39,384 nucleotides of DNA from Bacteroidota bacterium (GCA_025363015.1 JANYEQ010000022.1:1-39384); one strand, 5' to 3'; shown: positions 24,004 to 34,105, counted from the first letter of the stretch. Notes: generated by a model not told the origin, from the letters alone. Program-made: numbers and translations.

Positions 24004-25629
24004 ATGAAGCAATTACTATCTATCCTTATTATTTTTAGCACTTTATTATCTTTTTCACAAAAAGAAAAAAAGAACAACGTATTTACCGATGCTGGCGATG
24101 CCGCTAAAATACTAGTAGCTAAACAAAAAATGTTAGGCGGACAATATGTTGGAGCTTTAAATTCGTTTCGCGAACTTGAAAAAAATCATCCAAACGATGC
24201 CAACATTTTATTCTACATTGGGCAATGTTATTTTAGCTTAAAACAAAACGATAAAGCCAAAGAATACCTTATCAAATCTATTGATACCAAAACAAACGTA
24301 AAACCCGAATCCTATTTAACTTTAGGTAAAATATACCAAATTGAAGAAAATTTTGATAAAGCCATTGAAGAGTTTAATACCTTTAAAACAGCACCAAAAA
24401 CCGATAAAGAAAGTAACGAAGATGCCGATGTATTATTAAGCCAATGCCAAAATGCTAAAAATTTTATTGCCAATCCGCTTGATGTAGAAGTAACCAACTT
24501 AGGCCCTGATATTAATAGCAAGTATGACGACAAAAACCCTTGCATTACTGCCGATGGACGCAAACTTGTATTTACAACTCGCCGCCCCGAAGGCACTAAC
24601 GACGAGGTGGATGCCGATGGCGATGGAAAATACTTTGAAGATATTTATATTTCTAATTACGATTCTACTAACAAAAAATTTGGCGTAGCTGATGAAGTAC
24701 CTGGCTCTATAAATACCAAAGCTCACGATGCCTGTACGAGTATTAGCCCCGACGGTAAACAAATTTATATTTACAAAAACGATATTAACGATAAAGAAAG
24801 TATGGGAGGCGATATTTTTGTAAGCAAAGTAAGCAATGGCAAGTGGCGTAGCCCCGAACCGATTGGTAAGCCTATTGCATCTAGCTATTGGGAGGGTGGT
24901 GCTTGCATTAGCCCCGACGGTAAAAAAATATTTTTCTTTAGCGAACGTAACGGTGGCTTAGGCCGTAGCGATATTTACAGCGTTGAAAAAATTAATAAAA
25001 AAGAATATGGCAAGCCCATAAACTTGGGCGCACCTGTAAATTCAGCCTTTGACGAAGGAGGTATGTTTTTAGCTCCAGATGGCAAAACTTTGTTTTTTTG
25101 CAGCAATGGCCCAGCAAGTATGGGTAGTTACGATGTGTTTAAAACCGTATTTGAAAACGGTAAATGGAGCGAACCTATTAATTTAGGCTATCCCATAAAC
25201 AGCGCGGCTAAAGAGGGGCAGTTAACCATAAGTGCCGATGCAAAATATGCCTACGTTAGTAGCGAGCGCAAAGGTGGTTTAGGCGAAAGCGATATTTATA
25301 AAATAGATTTGAAAGATTATGCCATATTAGAAAAAGATGGAAAACGTAAAGTTAGCAACGGCTTAAGTATTTTAAAAGGCACCATTCGCGATGGCTTTGA
25401 AGGCTATGGCATACCCGATGTGGAGGTTATTTTAACCGATGATGCAGGCATTCAAGTGGCATCTACCAATACCAACGAAAACGGCGAATATTTTTTTACC
25501 TTAAAAGGTGGCAACTACACCCTATCCATAAAGAAAAAAGGCTTTAAAGAAATTACCGAAAAAATAGAAGTAAAACTAAGTACTAAAGAAACCATTACTT
25601 TAGAAAAAGGCTATTTGCTAAAAAAGTAA
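24004..25629 (+). CDS. TPR / PD40 propeller / carboxypeptidase-regulatory-like protein (PorE-like, no OmpA domain)
   Basis: The 541-residue protein has a signal peptide (LLSILIIFSTLLSFSQ), TPR repeats (about residues 30-145, for example NILFYIGQCYFSLKQNDKAKEY), a PD40-type beta-propeller (about 165-440, with repeated 'ISPDGKKIFF' and 'GGLGRSDIY' units) and a C-terminal carboxypeptidase-regulatory-like beta-sandwich (about 455-535, LKGTIRDGFEGYGIPDVEVIL). This is the domain order of PorE-type T9SS accessory proteins, except that those continue into an OmpA-like peptidoglycan-binding domain. Here the stop codon follows the sandwich directly and recF begins 23 bp later on the other strand, so no OmpA domain can be encoded. 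Periplasmic or outer-membrane location is inferred; many similar proteins have unknown roles. Confidence 0.85.
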   Translation: MKQLLSILIIFSTLLSFSQKEKKNNVFTDAGDAAKILVAKQKMLGGQYVGALNSFRELEKNHPNDANILFYIGQCYFSLKQNDKAKEYLIKSIDTKTNVKPESYLTLGKIYQIEENFDKAIEEFNTFKTAPKTDKESNEDADVLLSQCQNAKNFIANPLDVEVTNLGPDINSKYDDKNPCITADGRKLVFTTRRPEGTNDEVDADGDGKYFEDIYISNYDSTNKKFGVADEVPGSINTKAHDACTSISPDGKQIYIYKNDINDKESMGGDIFVSKVSNGKWRSPEPIGKPIASSYWEGGACISPDGKKIFFFSERNGGLGRSDIYSVEKINKKEYGKPINLGAPVNSAFDEGGMFLAPDGKTLFFCSNGPASMGSYDVFKTVFENGKWSEPINLGYPINSAAKEGQLTISADAKYAYVSSERKGGLGESDIYKIDLKDYAILEKDGKRKVSNGLSILKGTIRDGFEGYGIPDVEVILTDDAGIQVASTNTNENGEYFFTLKGGNYTLSIKKKGFKEITEKIEVKLSTKETITLEKGYLLKK

Positions 25630-25652
25630 CACTAATTTTTTATTACATTATT

Positions 25653-26756
25653 TTAAAGCAGCTTTCTTTTACCATCTTCTACTAAAAAAATTTTAGCTTC
25701 AATTTGTTTTTTATTAAGTAAAATTTGTATGCGTTCGGGGTGTGTGTCAGTTATAAATACTTGTCCAAAATTTTCTCCGCTTACTAAATCTAATAATTTG
25801 GTAAAGCGTTGTTCATCTAACTTATCGTAAATATCATCTAACAACAACAACGGTTTAGTGTTTTTTTGTTCTTTAATAAACTCAAACTGGGCCAATTTTA
25901 AAGCTAATAAATAACTTTTTTGTTGGCCTTGGCTAGCAAATTTTTTTAAACTAAAATTAGTAATTGTAAATTCTAAATCATCTTTATGTGGCCCTACTGT
26001 AGTATAACCCACTGCTCTGTCGCGAGGTAAAGCATTGGCTAAAGCAGTTTTAAAATTATTTTCGCCCAAACTGTTTTGGTAATGCAATGCTACCTTTTCT
26101 TTACTATCGCTAATAAAATGGTAATAGCTACTAAATAGCGGTATAAATTGTTTTAAAAAATGTACCCTAATTTCCAACACAATTTGCCCGTAAGCTATGA
26201 GTTGTTCATCCCAAATATCTAAAGACTCGCTGTCAAAACTTCGGGTTTCGTAAAAATGTTTTAATAAGGCATTGCGTTGTTTTAGTATATGATTGTAATG
26301 TATAAGCTTATCCAAATATAGTTTGTCATATTGTGCAATAATACCATCTAAAAAACGACGGCGCACCTCACTACTTTCATTAATTAAATCCGCATCGCTT
26401 GGCGAAATCATTACCAGTGGAAACTGCCCAATGTGCTCGCTTAAACGTTCATATTCCTTTTTATTTTTTTTAAATATTTTTTTTTGATTGCGTTTTAAGC
26501 CGCAATAAACCTCTACTTCATCGTCTAACTTATTAAACCAACCTTGTAATACAAAAAATGCTTCGTTGTGTTTTATATTATGGCTATCTATAGAATTAAA
26601 AAAACTTTTACAAAACGATAAATAATGTATGGCATCTAATAAATTAGTTTTACCCATACCATTATTACCAACAAAGCAATTTATTTTTTCGGAAAATTGA
26701 GCTTCAAATTCTTCGTAATTTTTAAAATTTATGAGCGATAATTGCTTTAAATACAT
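25653..26756 (-). CDS. recF: DNA replication and repair protein RecF
   Basis: RecF is an SMC-like ATPase that helps load RecA at single-strand gaps through RecO and RecR. The product has 367 residues when started at the ATG at 26756 (MYLKQLSLINFKNY), which matches usual family N-termini better than the in-frame TTG four codons upstream. Walker A is GNNGMGKTN (near 31), the ABC signature is FASQGQQKS (near 275) and Walker B is LLLLDDIYDKLD (near 315). It converges with the PorE-like gene and diverges from the TPR gene, a recF/TPR neighbourhood I recall from other Bacteroidota. Confidence 0.96.
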   Translation of the reverse strand: MYLKQLSLINFKNYEEFEAQFSEKINCFVGNNGMGKTNLLDAIHYLSFCKSFFNSIDSHNIKHNEAFFVLQGWFNKLDDEVEVYCGLKRNQKKIFKKNKKEYERLSEHIGQFPLVMISPSDADLINESSEVRRRFLDGIIAQYDKLYLDKLIHYNHILKQRNALLKHFYETRSFDSESLDIWDEQLIAYGQIVLEIRVHFLKQFIPLFSSYYHFISDSKEKVALHYQNSLGENNFKTALANALPRDRAVGYTTVGPHKDDLEFTITNFSLKKFASQGQQKSYLLALKLAQFEFIKEQKNTKPLLLLDDIYDKLDEQRFTKLLDLVSGENFGQVFITDTHPERIQILLNKKQIEAKIFLVEDGKRKLL

Positions 26757-26813
26757 AATTTGGCTCAAAAATACGCTTATTTTAACCGTTTTTAATACAT
26801 TTTGGCTTTAATG

Positions 26814-26843
26814 TTGATTTTAATAAAAAAATTGGTATCTTCG
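26814..26843 (+). promoter_or_regulatory. Promoter of the TPR-protein gene
   Basis: TTG (26814-26816), a 19-bp spacer and TATCTTCG (26836-26843), a common variant of TAnnTTTG, end 23 bp before the ATG at 26867. This is the best spaced promoter in the window. Confidence 0.6.
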
Positions 26844-26866
26844 CCCTCTAAATTTTTACAAACAAA

Positions 26867-27622
26867 ATGGCCGATTTAAAAGAAGAAACTACTGTTGATA
26901 ATAACATTAATGAAGTAGAAGAAACTGTTGAAGAAACAAAAAAAACGATAGACCCAAGTTTAGAGGGGATTCAACTTTTTTACGAAACAAACAAAAAAAT
27001 GATTACTTACGTGGGCGGTGGCTTAGCGTTAATTATAGGTGTTTTTTGTTTCTTTAAACTATATTACTTGCCAGCACAAGAAGAAGAAGCTGCTAACGAA
27101 ATTTTTTGGGCACAAACTTATTTTGAAAAAGATAGTTTTAGCATTGCTTTAAAAGGTGGTAAAACAGTTATAGCGCCTGAGGGGCAAAAACAAATGTTAG
27201 GTTTTGAACAAATTGCCGAAAACTACAGTATGACAAAAAGTGGTAGCCTTGCCAACTATTGTGCAGGTATTTGTTTATTACGCACAGGTAAGTTTGAAGA
27301 AGCTACTACATTTTTAAGTAAATACGATGGTAACGATGAAATGATTGCTCCAATTGCTATTGGCGCTATTGGCGATTGTAATATGGAGTTAAATAAAATT
27401 GACGAAGCCATTAATTATTATTTAAAAGCTGCCGAAAAAAGTCGTAACAACTTTACAACACCTTTGTATTTAAAAAAGGCAGGTTTTGCTTACGAACAAA
27501 AAAATAATTATACCGAAGCATTAAATATTTACCAACGCATTAAAACCGAGTTTAGCAAAAGCAACGAGGGTAAAGAAATAGAAAGAGATATTGCCAAAGT
27601 AAAAGCCTTAGGTAATTTGTAA
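26867..27622 (+). CDS. Membrane-anchored TPR protein (YfgM-like topology)
   Basis: A 251-residue protein with an acidic cytoplasmic N-terminus (residues 1-44, many Glu), one membrane helix (MITYVGGGLALIIGVFCFF, about 45-65) and a C-terminal tetratricopeptide region (about 130-245; units such as GSLANYCAGICLLRTGKFEEATTF, MELNKIDEAINYYLKAA and EQKNNYTEALNIYQRI). The layout resembles YfgM-type periplasmic chaperone-like proteins, but sequence alone does not fix the role. It diverges from recF and is followed by a strong bidirectional terminator. Confidence 0.82.
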   Translation: MADLKEETTVDNNINEVEETVEETKKTIDPSLEGIQLFYETNKKMITYVGGGLALIIGVFCFFKLYYLPAQEEEAANEIFWAQTYFEKDSFSIALKGGKTVIAPEGQKQMLGFEQIAENYSMTKSGSLANYCAGICLLRTGKFEEATTFLSKYDGNDEMIAPIAIGAIGDCNMELNKIDEAINYYLKAAEKSRNNFTTPLYLKKAGFAYEQKNNYTEALNIYQRIKTEFSKSNEGKEIERDIAKVKALGNL

Positions 27623-27672
27623 GAACTACGAAACTAAGCACACAATAAAAAAGCATTATATTATCACAAATC

Positions 27673-27706
27673 AAAAAGCCTATTCATTAAATTGAATAGG
27701 CTTTTT
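27673..27706. terminator. Bidirectional intrinsic terminator
   Basis: A perfect 14-bp stem, AAAAAGCCTATTCA (27673-27686) with TGAATAGGCTTTTT (27693-27706), and a 6-base loop. It has a T-run on either strand and sits between the convergent TPR-protein and typA genes, so it can end transcription from both sides. It is the clearest terminator in the window. Confidence 0.9.
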
Positions 27707-27728
27707 TACTTTGGTATTATTTATAAAC

Positions 27729-29540
27729 TTATTGAGCTTCTAATTTTTTACCCATACGTTTGCGTTCATTTTCTTCTAAGTAAATTTTACGTAAACGTAT
27801 AAATGATGGCGTAATTTCCACATACTCGTCTCCTTGAATGTATTCCATCGATTCTTCTAAACTAAATTTTATTTTAGGTACAATACGCATTTTCTCATCT
27901 GTACCACTGGCACGCATATTGGTTAATTGTTTTTCAGTACAAATGTTTACCACTAAATCATCAGGGCGAATGTGCTCACCAATAATCATACCTGGGTAAA
28001 TTTCGTCGCCAGCCTCAACAAAAAACTTGCCTCTGTCTTGTAATTTATCAATACTATAAGCAACAGCAGTACCTTTATCTTTACTAATTAATACACCTGC
28101 AATACGACTTGGTATTGGACCCTTCCAAGGCTCAAACGCTTTAAACCGGTGTGCCATAATAGCCTCGCCAGCTGTAGCAGTTAATACGTTGTTACGTAAA
28201 CCAATAATACCACGACTTGGAATTTCAAATTCAATATGTGTTAAATCTCCTTTCGGTTCCATAATTAATAAATTACCTTTACGTTGGGTAACTAAATCAA
28301 TTACTTTACTAGCCGATTCTTGTGGTACATCTACTGTTAAAACCTCTATTGGCTCATGTTTAACGCCATCAATTTCTTTAATAATAACTTGTGGTTGCCC
28401 TAATTGTAGTTCGTAACCCTCGCGACGCATCGTTTCAATTAAAACGGATAAGTGAAGAATACCACGACCAAATACTAAATACGAATCTGGTGAACCCGTT
28501 TCTTCAATACGCATGGCTAGATTTTTTTCTAACTCTTTGTATAAACGGTCGCGTAAGTGGCGTGAGGTAACAAATTTACCATCTTTGCCGTAAAAAGGTG
28601 AGTTGTTAATGGTAAATAACATACTCATAGTTGGCTCATCAATATGCATGGTTGGCATACCTTCTGGGTTATCAAAATCAGCAACTGTATCGCCAATTTC
28701 AAAGCCTTCAATACCTGTAAAGGCACAAATATCTCCTGTTTGCACTTCGGTAACTTTTACTTTACCTAAGCCATCAAATATGTACAACTCTTTTATTCTC
28801 GATTTTTGTATACGACCATCGCGTTTTACTACGCTTACAGGCATGTTTTCTTTTATTAAACCTCTGTAAACACGGCCTACCGCTATACGTCCAATAAACG
28901 ACGAATAATCTAACGAGGTAATTTGTATTTGTAAAGTACCTACACGCTCTGGCGCTAAAGGAATTTTATCTAAAATGGTATCTAATAAATAGGTAATGTC
29001 TGTAGTTGGATTTTTATAGTCTGGCCCCATCCAGCCTTGTTTGCTACTACCATAAACGGTAGGAAAATCTAATTGATCTTCAGTAGCATCTAAGTTAAAA
29101 AATAAATCAAATACACTATCGTGTACCTCTTCAGGGCGACAGTTTGGTTTATCTACTTTATTAATTACTAAAATGGCTTTTTTACCAGCAGCAATAGCTT
29201 TTTGCAACACAAAGCGAGTTTGTGGCATTGGACCTTCAAAAGCATCTACTAATAAAATAACACCATCGGCCATGTTCATTACACGCTCTACCTCACCACC
29301 AAAATCGGCGTGACCAGGAGTATCAATAATGTTAATTTTGGTGCCTTTGTATTGTACCGAAACATTTTTAGCTAAAATGGTAATACCGCGTTCGCGTTCC
29401 AAATCGTTATTATCTAATATAAGTTCGCCTGTGGCTTGGTTTTCGCGAAACAAGTTACAAGTGTGTAAAATTTTATCAACCAAGGTAGTTTTACCGTGGT
29501 CAACGTGGGCAATAATTGCGATGTTACGAATAGCTGACAT
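27729..29540 (-). CDS. typA: Translational GTPase TypA/BipA
   Basis: A ribosome-associated GTPase of the EF-G family involved in ribosome assembly and stress responses. The 603-residue protein has the G motifs AHVDHGKTT (G1, near residue 11), RGIT (G2), [12 protein letters not shown] (G3) and NKVDKP (G4), then the EF-Tu-like domain II, the EF-G-like domains, and the BipA-specific C-terminal part with [20 protein letters not shown]. Length and start are typical. It has its own promoter (29562-29592) and ends at a terminator shared with the convergent neighbour. Confidence 0.98.
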   Translation of the reverse strand: MSAIRNIAIIAHVDHGKTTLVDKILHTCNLFRENQATGELILDNNDLERERGITILAKNVSVQYKGTKINIIDTPGHADFGGEVERVMNMADGVILLVDAFEGPMPQTRFVLQKAIAAGKKAILVINKVDKPNCRPEEVHDSVFDLFFNLDATEDQLDFPTVYGSSKQGWMGPDYKNPTTDITYLLDTILDKIPLAPERVGTLQIQITSLDYSSFIGRIAVGRVYRGLIKENMPVSVVKRDGRIQKSRIKELYIFDGLGKVKVTEVQTGDICAFTGIEGFEIGDTVADFDNPEGMPTMHIDEPTMSMLFTINNSPFYGKDGKFVTSRHLRDRLYKELEKNLAMRIEETGSPDSYLVFGRGILHLSVLIETMRREGYELQLGQPQVIIKEIDGVKHEPIEVLTVDVPQESASKVIDLVTQRKGNLLIMEPKGDLTHIEFEIPSRGIIGLRNNVLTATAGEAIMAHRFKAFEPWKGPIPSRIAGVLISKDKGTAVAYSIDKLQDRGKFFVEAGDEIYPGMIIGEHIRPDDLVVNICTEKQLTNMRASGTDEKMRIVPKIKFSLEESMEYIQGDEYVEITPSFIRLRKIYLEENERKRMGKKLEAQ

Positions 29541-29561
29541 TTAATTGTTTTTTTAAGGGCG

Positions 29562-29592
29562 CAAATATAGTAATTTTTTGGCAATAAGCCAA
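29562..29592 (-). promoter_or_regulatory. Promoter of typA
   Basis: On the minus strand, TTG (29592-29590), a 20-bp spacer and TATATTTG (29569-29562) match the Bacteroidota promoter pattern. The -7 box is 21 bp upstream of the ATG. Confidence 0.55.
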
Positions 29593-29667
29593 TTACAAAC
29601 GTTAAACAATTGCTATAATTTTTTATATCCTCTTATTTAGTACAATTATCAAACCAATTTACATTTT

Positions 29668-29698
29668 TTGTAAGCTTGTAAAATTGTACGTATCTTTA
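29668..29698 (+). promoter_or_regulatory. Promoter of the second T9SS gene
   Basis: TTG (29668-29670), a 20-bp spacer and TATCTTTA (29691-29698; one mismatch to TAnnTTTG) end 20 bp before the ATG at 29719. Confidence 0.5.
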
Positions 29699-29718
29699 TA
29701 ATTCTTAACTATTTTTTA

Positions 29719-32700
29719 ATGAAAAAATCACTTTTAATTACCATTCTTTTTTGTGTATTATTTTTGGGTACAAAGGCTCAAAAATGGACAGAAATGCTGC
29801 AAAATCCCAACGCTAATTTTTATGATATTGTAAAAGAATTTGATGCCTATTGGAAAGATAAACCTTACGAACGCGGCAAAGGTTACAAAGCATTTAAACG
29901 TTGGCAATGGTATATGGAACCTAGAGTTTACCCTACAGGTAATTTAAAATTTGCTTCCCGCGGTTATGCTTTAGAAAAGTATAACGAATATTTACAACAA
30001 AATACAAGCTTTAAAACCTTAAATACTGCTGCAATAACCGCTACTACTGCCAATTGGTCGCCATTAGGGCCTTTTGGTTCGCCATTTGGTGGCGATGCTG
30101 GGCGTTTACAAGTTATTCGCTTAAAGCCAGGCGACCCTAACACCATTTACGTGGGTACTTCAGCTGGAGGCTTATGGGAAAGTAGAGATGCGGGTGTTAC
30201 TTATACTACTACCACCGATCAAATAGCGTCGTTAGGCGTTTCAGATATTGCTATTAACCCCTTAAGTACAAACATTATTTATATTTCTACTGGTGATAAA
30301 GATGCTGGCGACACGTATGCCACGGGCGTTTTAAAATCTACAGATGCTGGCTTAACATGGGGTGCAACAGGCTTGGTATTTAACACATCGCAACAACGCC
30401 GTATTTATAGGTTATTAATAAATCCTATAAACCCTAATACCTTAATTGCTGCTACAAACAACGGTATGTATAGAAGTATAAATGCAGGCACAACTTGGAG
30501 CATAGTAGCAAATGGTGCTTTTGTAGATGCTGAATACAAACCTAACGATACGACTGTTGTGTATGCGGTGGCAGGGTCTAGCATTTCAAAATCAACTAAC
30601 GGCGGGGCAAGTTTTGTAAACGTTACTATACAAAATGGGCTTACTACTGCCCGAATGAATATAGCTGTAACCCCCGCTAATAGTAATTATTTATATGTAT
30701 TGGTAAGCAATACTGGCAATGGTTTTGGGGGCTTGTACCGTTCTATAAACGCAGGCTCGTCGTATAGTTTAATGAGTAGTAGCCCTAATATCTTTGATTG
30801 GAGCAGTAATGGTAGTTCGCCTGGGGGGCAAGGTTGGTATGATATTGCCATAGATGCTTCTCCCACCAATGCGGATGAGATTACCTGTGGTGGCGTTAAT
30901 TCCTGGAAATCTACTGATGGAGGAATAAATTGGAATTTAAACACCCATTGGTATGGTGGGGGTGCACCCTATGTGCATGCTGATTTACATTGTGTTTTAT
31001 ATGCCAGTGGTACTACTTGTTACTTAGGTACTGATGGGGGTATAGCCCGCACAACTAATAGTGGTGCCTCATGGACCACCATAAACGGATTAATGAATAT
31101 TTCACAAATATATAAAATGGGTTTATCGGGTAGTAATGCTGGGGTAATTGTTACAGGGCATCAAGATAATGGTACCAATTTATTAAGTGGAGGTAGTTGG
31201 AGCGAAATATATGGTGGCGATGGCGCCGATTGTTTTATTGATTGGAGTAACGATAATAATATTGTGGCATCTTACATCAATGGCGATTATCAATTTTCTA
31301 ACGATGGAGGAACTAGTTGGTCATCCATATCAAATGGCATAACGGGTACTGGAGCTTGGGTGGCACCAATAGTGCAACATCCTACCCAACCCAATACGTT
31401 TTATGCGGGTTACCAACATGTTTGGAAATCGACAGACCAAGGTGGTACTTGGACACAGCTTGGCAGTATTGGCGCACAGTTAGACGAAATAAAAATAGCC
31501 CCTTCTAATACTAATATTATTTATGCTACATCTACCAGCGGTGTATGGAAAACCCTAAACGCAGGGCTAACGTGGTCCAGCATAATAGGTTCAATACCTG
31601 CAGGTACCGGCCAAGTAAGTGATTTTGCAATAGATAATTTAAATCCAAATAATATTTATCTTACGCTCTCGGGTTATGCTTCGGGCAATAAAGTATTTGC
31701 ATCCAGTAATGGCGGTGCATCGTGGGTAAATTATTCCGCAGGCTTACCTAATATACCTGTAAATTGTATTGTATATTCTAATAATAGCCCACAAGCATTA
31801 TATATTGGTACCGATGTAGGCGTCTATTACCGCGAAGCAAGTATGACGGCTTGGATACCATATTTTAATGGTCTTCCAAACGTTACCGTACACGATATGG
31901 AAATTTTTTACCCTACAAATAAACTACGTGCCGCTACTTATGGGCGTGGTGTTTGGGAAACTAATTTATATAGTAACCCATCGGCGGCACCAGTTGCGGC
32001 ATTTAATACCGCGTTTTCGCCAGGATGTATAAGTACGGCTTTGCAATTTAACGATGTATCGGGCAATATGCCTACCGCTTGGAGTTGGAATTTTAGTGGA
32101 GGAAGCCCAGCAACATCAACACTTCAAGCGCCAACTATTACGTATACAAGTTCAGGTATTTATACCGTTACTTTAATTTCTTCTAACACTAATGGTACAA
32201 GTACGCCTTTTACAACCACGGTTGCAATAGTAAATACACCAACTGTTATGCCTATACCAGGCTCAGTATGTATTGGGCAAAGTGGGCAAATTAGTGTAAA
32301 CACAAACGCTACATTAGTTAATTGGCAAACGGGGCAGCAGGGTTTAGCAGTAAATGTTACGGCAACTGCCAATACCGTTTATTCTTTTACCGCATCGTTA
32401 GGGGCGTGTAATACCATTGGCACCTCTACTATGTTTGTAAATCCGCCACCAGTAACACCTATCGTAATTGTTGGAACAGGCATTTTATCTACAACAGTAG
32501 TAGCTACTACCTATCAATGGTACTTAAATGGGTCGGCAATAGTTGGCGAAACGTCTAACACCATTACACCAACGCAAGATGGTTATTATAGTGTTTGGGT
32601 GGCAAATGGTAATTGCTTAGCTTCATCAGACCCTGTTCAAATAACATCTGCAGGTATAAAAGAAACAGCTTTATTAGTAGGCATTAAATTAGGGCCAAAT

Positions 32701-32922
32701 CCAACAAAAGATATATTAACACTAACCTTTAATTCCTATTCAAATAACGATGTTTATTACGAAGTAGAAAATGAAGTGGGGCAAGTAATTATAAAATCTA
32801 AATTTAAAATAAATGCTGCTAACGAAGCCAAAATAAATACACAAAACTTAGCACAAGGCGTTTATTATTTAAGTTTAAAAAGTGAAAATAAACGTGCGTC
32901 GTACAAATTTATAAAAAGTTAG
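29719..32922 (+). CDS. T9SS-secreted BNR-like propeller protein with PKD and Ig-like domains
   Basis: The 1067-residue protein has a signal peptide (SLLITILFCVLFLGTKAQ), then a long series of BNR/VPS10-type propeller repeats (about residues 110-745; units such as STDAGLTWGATG, SINAGTTWSIV, STDQGGTWTQLG, SSNGGASWVNYS), a PKD domain (about 755-845, WSWNFSGGSPATS), two Ig-like segments (one with TYQWYLNGSAIVGE near 932) and a T9SS type A sorting domain (about 985-1067, GPNPTKDILTLTF ... LAQGVYYLSL). It should be secreted and surface-anchored. Similar propellers occur in glycan-active and adhesive proteins, but I see no catalytic residues that would name an enzyme. It has its own promoter and a terminator before nuoA. 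Confidence 0.9.
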   Translation: MKKSLLITILFCVLFLGTKAQKWTEMLQNPNANFYDIVKEFDAYWKDKPYERGKGYKAFKRWQWYMEPRVYPTGNLKFASRGYALEKYNEYLQQNTSFKTLNTAAITATTANWSPLGPFGSPFGGDAGRLQVIRLKPGDPNTIYVGTSAGGLWESRDAGVTYTTTTDQIASLGVSDIAINPLSTNIIYISTGDKDAGDTYATGVLKSTDAGLTWGATGLVFNTSQQRRIYRLLINPINPNTLIAATNNGMYRSINAGTTWSIVANGAFVDAEYKPNDTTVVYAVAGSSISKSTNGGASFVNVTIQNGLTTARMNIAVTPANSNYLYVLVSNTGNGFGGLYRSINAGSSYSLMSSSPNIFDWSSNGSSPGGQGWYDIAIDASPTNADEITCGGVNSWKSTDGGINWNLNTHWYGGGAPYVHADLHCVLYASGTTCYLGTDGGIARTTNSGASWTTINGLMNISQIYKMGLSGSNAGVIVTGHQDNGTNLLSGGSWSEIYGGDGADCFIDWSNDNNIVASYINGDYQFSNDGGTSWSSISNGITGTGAWVAPIVQHPTQPNTFYAGYQHVWKSTDQGGTWTQLGSIGAQLDEIKIAPSNTNIIYATSTSGVWKTLNAGLTWSSIIGSIPAGTGQVSDFAIDNLNPNNIYLTLSGYASGNKVFASSNGGASWVNYSAGLPNIPVNCIVYSNNSPQALYIGTDVGVYYREASMTAWIPYFNGLPNVTVHDMEIFYPTNKLRAATYGRGVWETNLYSNPSAAPVAAFNTAFSPGCISTALQFNDVSGNMPTAWSWNFSGGSPATSTLQAPTITYTSSGIYTVTLISSNTNGTSTPFTTTVAIVNTPTVMPIPGSVCIGQSGQISVNTNATLVNWQTGQQGLAVNVTATANTVYSFTASLGACNTIGTSTMFVNPPPVTPIVIVGTGILSTTVVATTYQWYLNGSAIVGETSNTITPTQDGYYSVWVANGNCLASSDPVQITSAGIKETALLVGIKLGPNPTKDILTLTFNSYSNNDVYYEVENEVGQVIIKSKFKINAANEAKINTQNLAQGVYYLSLKSENKRASYKFIKS

Positions 32923-32928
32923 TTTTAG

Positions 32929-32962
32929 ACAGATTCTAAATATAATTAATCTGTTATTTTTT
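32929..32962 (+). terminator. Intrinsic terminator after the second T9SS gene
   Basis: ACAGATT (32929-32935) pairs with AATCTGT (32948-32954) across a 12-base A/T loop and is followed by TATTTTTTT. It separates the T9SS gene from the nuo operon. Confidence 0.6.
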
Positions 32963-32981
32963 TAACATTTTTTTGACGGTT

Positions 32982-33001
32982 AGTTTAAAAATGGTTAAAC
33001 T
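32982..33001. promoter_or_regulatory. Small hairpin in the nuoA leader region
   Basis: AGTTTAA (32982-32988) and TTAAACT (32995-33001) pair around a 6-base loop, 26 bp before the nuoA ATG. No clear TAnnTTTG box was found here, so the nuo promoter remains undefined; the hairpin may be an operator or may mean nothing. Confidence 0.25.
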
Positions 33002-33027
33002 TACAGTCTAAAATAACAACATTTTTT

Positions 33028-33402
33028 ATGAATTCAGCTTCATCGCCTTTAGATTATCTTCCTATAATTTTAATGTTTTTAGTTGCATTGGGTTTTGTAG
33101 TAACCACAATGGTTGCATCGCACAAATTAGGGCCTAAAAAAAAATCGAAAATAAAGTTAGATGTGTTTGAGTGTGGTATTGAAGCGCAAGGCAATGCCCG
33201 TGTGCCCTTTGCCATTAAATACTTTTTAGTAGCTATTTTATTTGTGTTGTTTGATGTAGAAGTAATTTTTATGTACCCTTGGGCTGTAAATTTTAGAGAA
33301 CTTGGCTTATTAGGCGTTATAGAAATGTTTAGCTTTGTAGCCTTATTGCTAGTAGGATTTTATTATATGCTGGCAAAAAAAGCAATTAAGCACGAGGAAT
33401 AA
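33028..33402 (+). CDS. nuoA: NADH-quinone oxidoreductase subunit A
   Basis: A 124-residue membrane subunit of respiratory complex I. It has three hydrophobic helices (about 9-30, 66-86 and 93-115) and the conserved loop DVFECGIEAQGNARVPFAIKYF between helices 1 and 2, followed by FVLFDVEVIFMYPWAV. It is the first gene of the nuo operon and is preceded by a terminator of the upstream gene. nuoB follows after 75 bp of A/T-rich sequence. Confidence 0.97.
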   Translation: MNSASSPLDYLPIILMFLVALGFVVTTMVASHKLGPKKKSKIKLDVFECGIEAQGNARVPFAIKYFLVAILFVLFDVEVIFMYPWAVNFRELGLLGVIEMFSFVALLLVGFYYMLAKKAIKHEE

Positions 33403-33477
33403 ACTAAAAATAGTTATTAGTGTTGAGTTATTAATTTTTAATAATTAAGCACTAAACATTAAAAACTAAAAACTATT

Positions 33478-34038
33478 ATGAAAGAAATAATTAAACGTAC
33501 AAAATTAGAAATAGCCAAAAGTCCTGAAGGGCTTGAAGGACCTGGTTTTTTTGCTACAAAGTTAGAAGACGTTATAGGGCTTGCACGTGCAAATTCCTTA
33601 TGGCCACTGCCTTTTGCTACATCGTGTTGTGGTATTGAGTTTATGGCAACCATGGCAAGTAATTACGATTTAGCCCGTTTTGGTAGTGAGCGCTTAAGTT
33701 TTAGCCCTCGCCAAGCAGACATGCTAATGGTTATGGGTACTATTGCTAAAAAAATGGGGCCCATCTTACGTCAAGTGTACGAACAAATGGCCGAACCAAA
33801 ATGGGTATTATCAGTAGGTGCCTGTGCTAGTAGCGGTGGTATTTTTGATACTTATAGCGTTTTACAAGGTATTGACAGAATCATTCCTGTAGATGTATAT
33901 GTGCCAGGTTGCCCACCCCGCCCAGAACAAATAATTGATGGTGTTTTAAAAATTCAAGAATTGGCAAAAAATGAATCATTACGCAGAAGAGATTCGGCTG
34001 AATACAAACAATTATTAAATAGCTATGGCATTGAATAA
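33478..34038 (+). CDS. nuoB: NADH-quinone oxidoreductase subunit B
   Basis: This 186-residue peripheral-arm subunit carries the terminal [4Fe-4S] cluster N2, the direct electron donor to quinone. All four ligands are present: the adjacent Cys50-Cys51 in ATSCCGIEF, Cys116 in VGACASSGG and Cys145 in PGCPPRPEQ. Length and motifs are standard. It lies between A/T-rich gaps of 75 and 67 bp inside the operon. Confidence 0.98.
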   Translation: MKEIIKRTKLEIAKSPEGLEGPGFFATKLEDVIGLARANSLWPLPFATSCCGIEFMATMASNYDLARFGSERLSFSPRQADMLMVMGTIAKKMGPILRQVYEQMAEPKWVLSVGACASSGGIFDTYSVLQGIDRIIPVDVYVPGCPPRPEQIIDGVLKIQELAKNESLRRRDSAEYKQLLNSYGIE

Positions 34039-34058
34039 ATAATTTTTAATGTTAAATT

Positions 34059-34084
34059 TTTAGTTTTTAATATTAAAAACTAAA
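34059..34084. repeat. 26-bp perfect palindrome between nuoB and nuoC
   Basis: The two 13-base arms, TTTAGTTTTTAAT and ATTAAAAACTAAA, are perfectly complementary with no loop bases. Related A/T sequences (TTAAAAACTAAA-type) stand in the nuoA-nuoB gap. The nuoC leader that follows contains TTATAACTAAAAA, which is also found just before carB. Confidence 0.75.
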
Positions 34085-34105
34085 CACTTATAACTAAAAA
34101 CGAAT

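Noticed and set aside
26757-26768. Extended recF start at TTG 26768
   Set aside because: The ATG at 26756 gives the usual RecF N-terminus; the four extra residues have no support.
29719-32922. Sialidase assignment of the BNR-like protein
   Set aside because: The Asp-box-like repeats are propeller structure; I see no sialidase catalytic Arg triad or Tyr/Glu pair that would justify an enzyme name.
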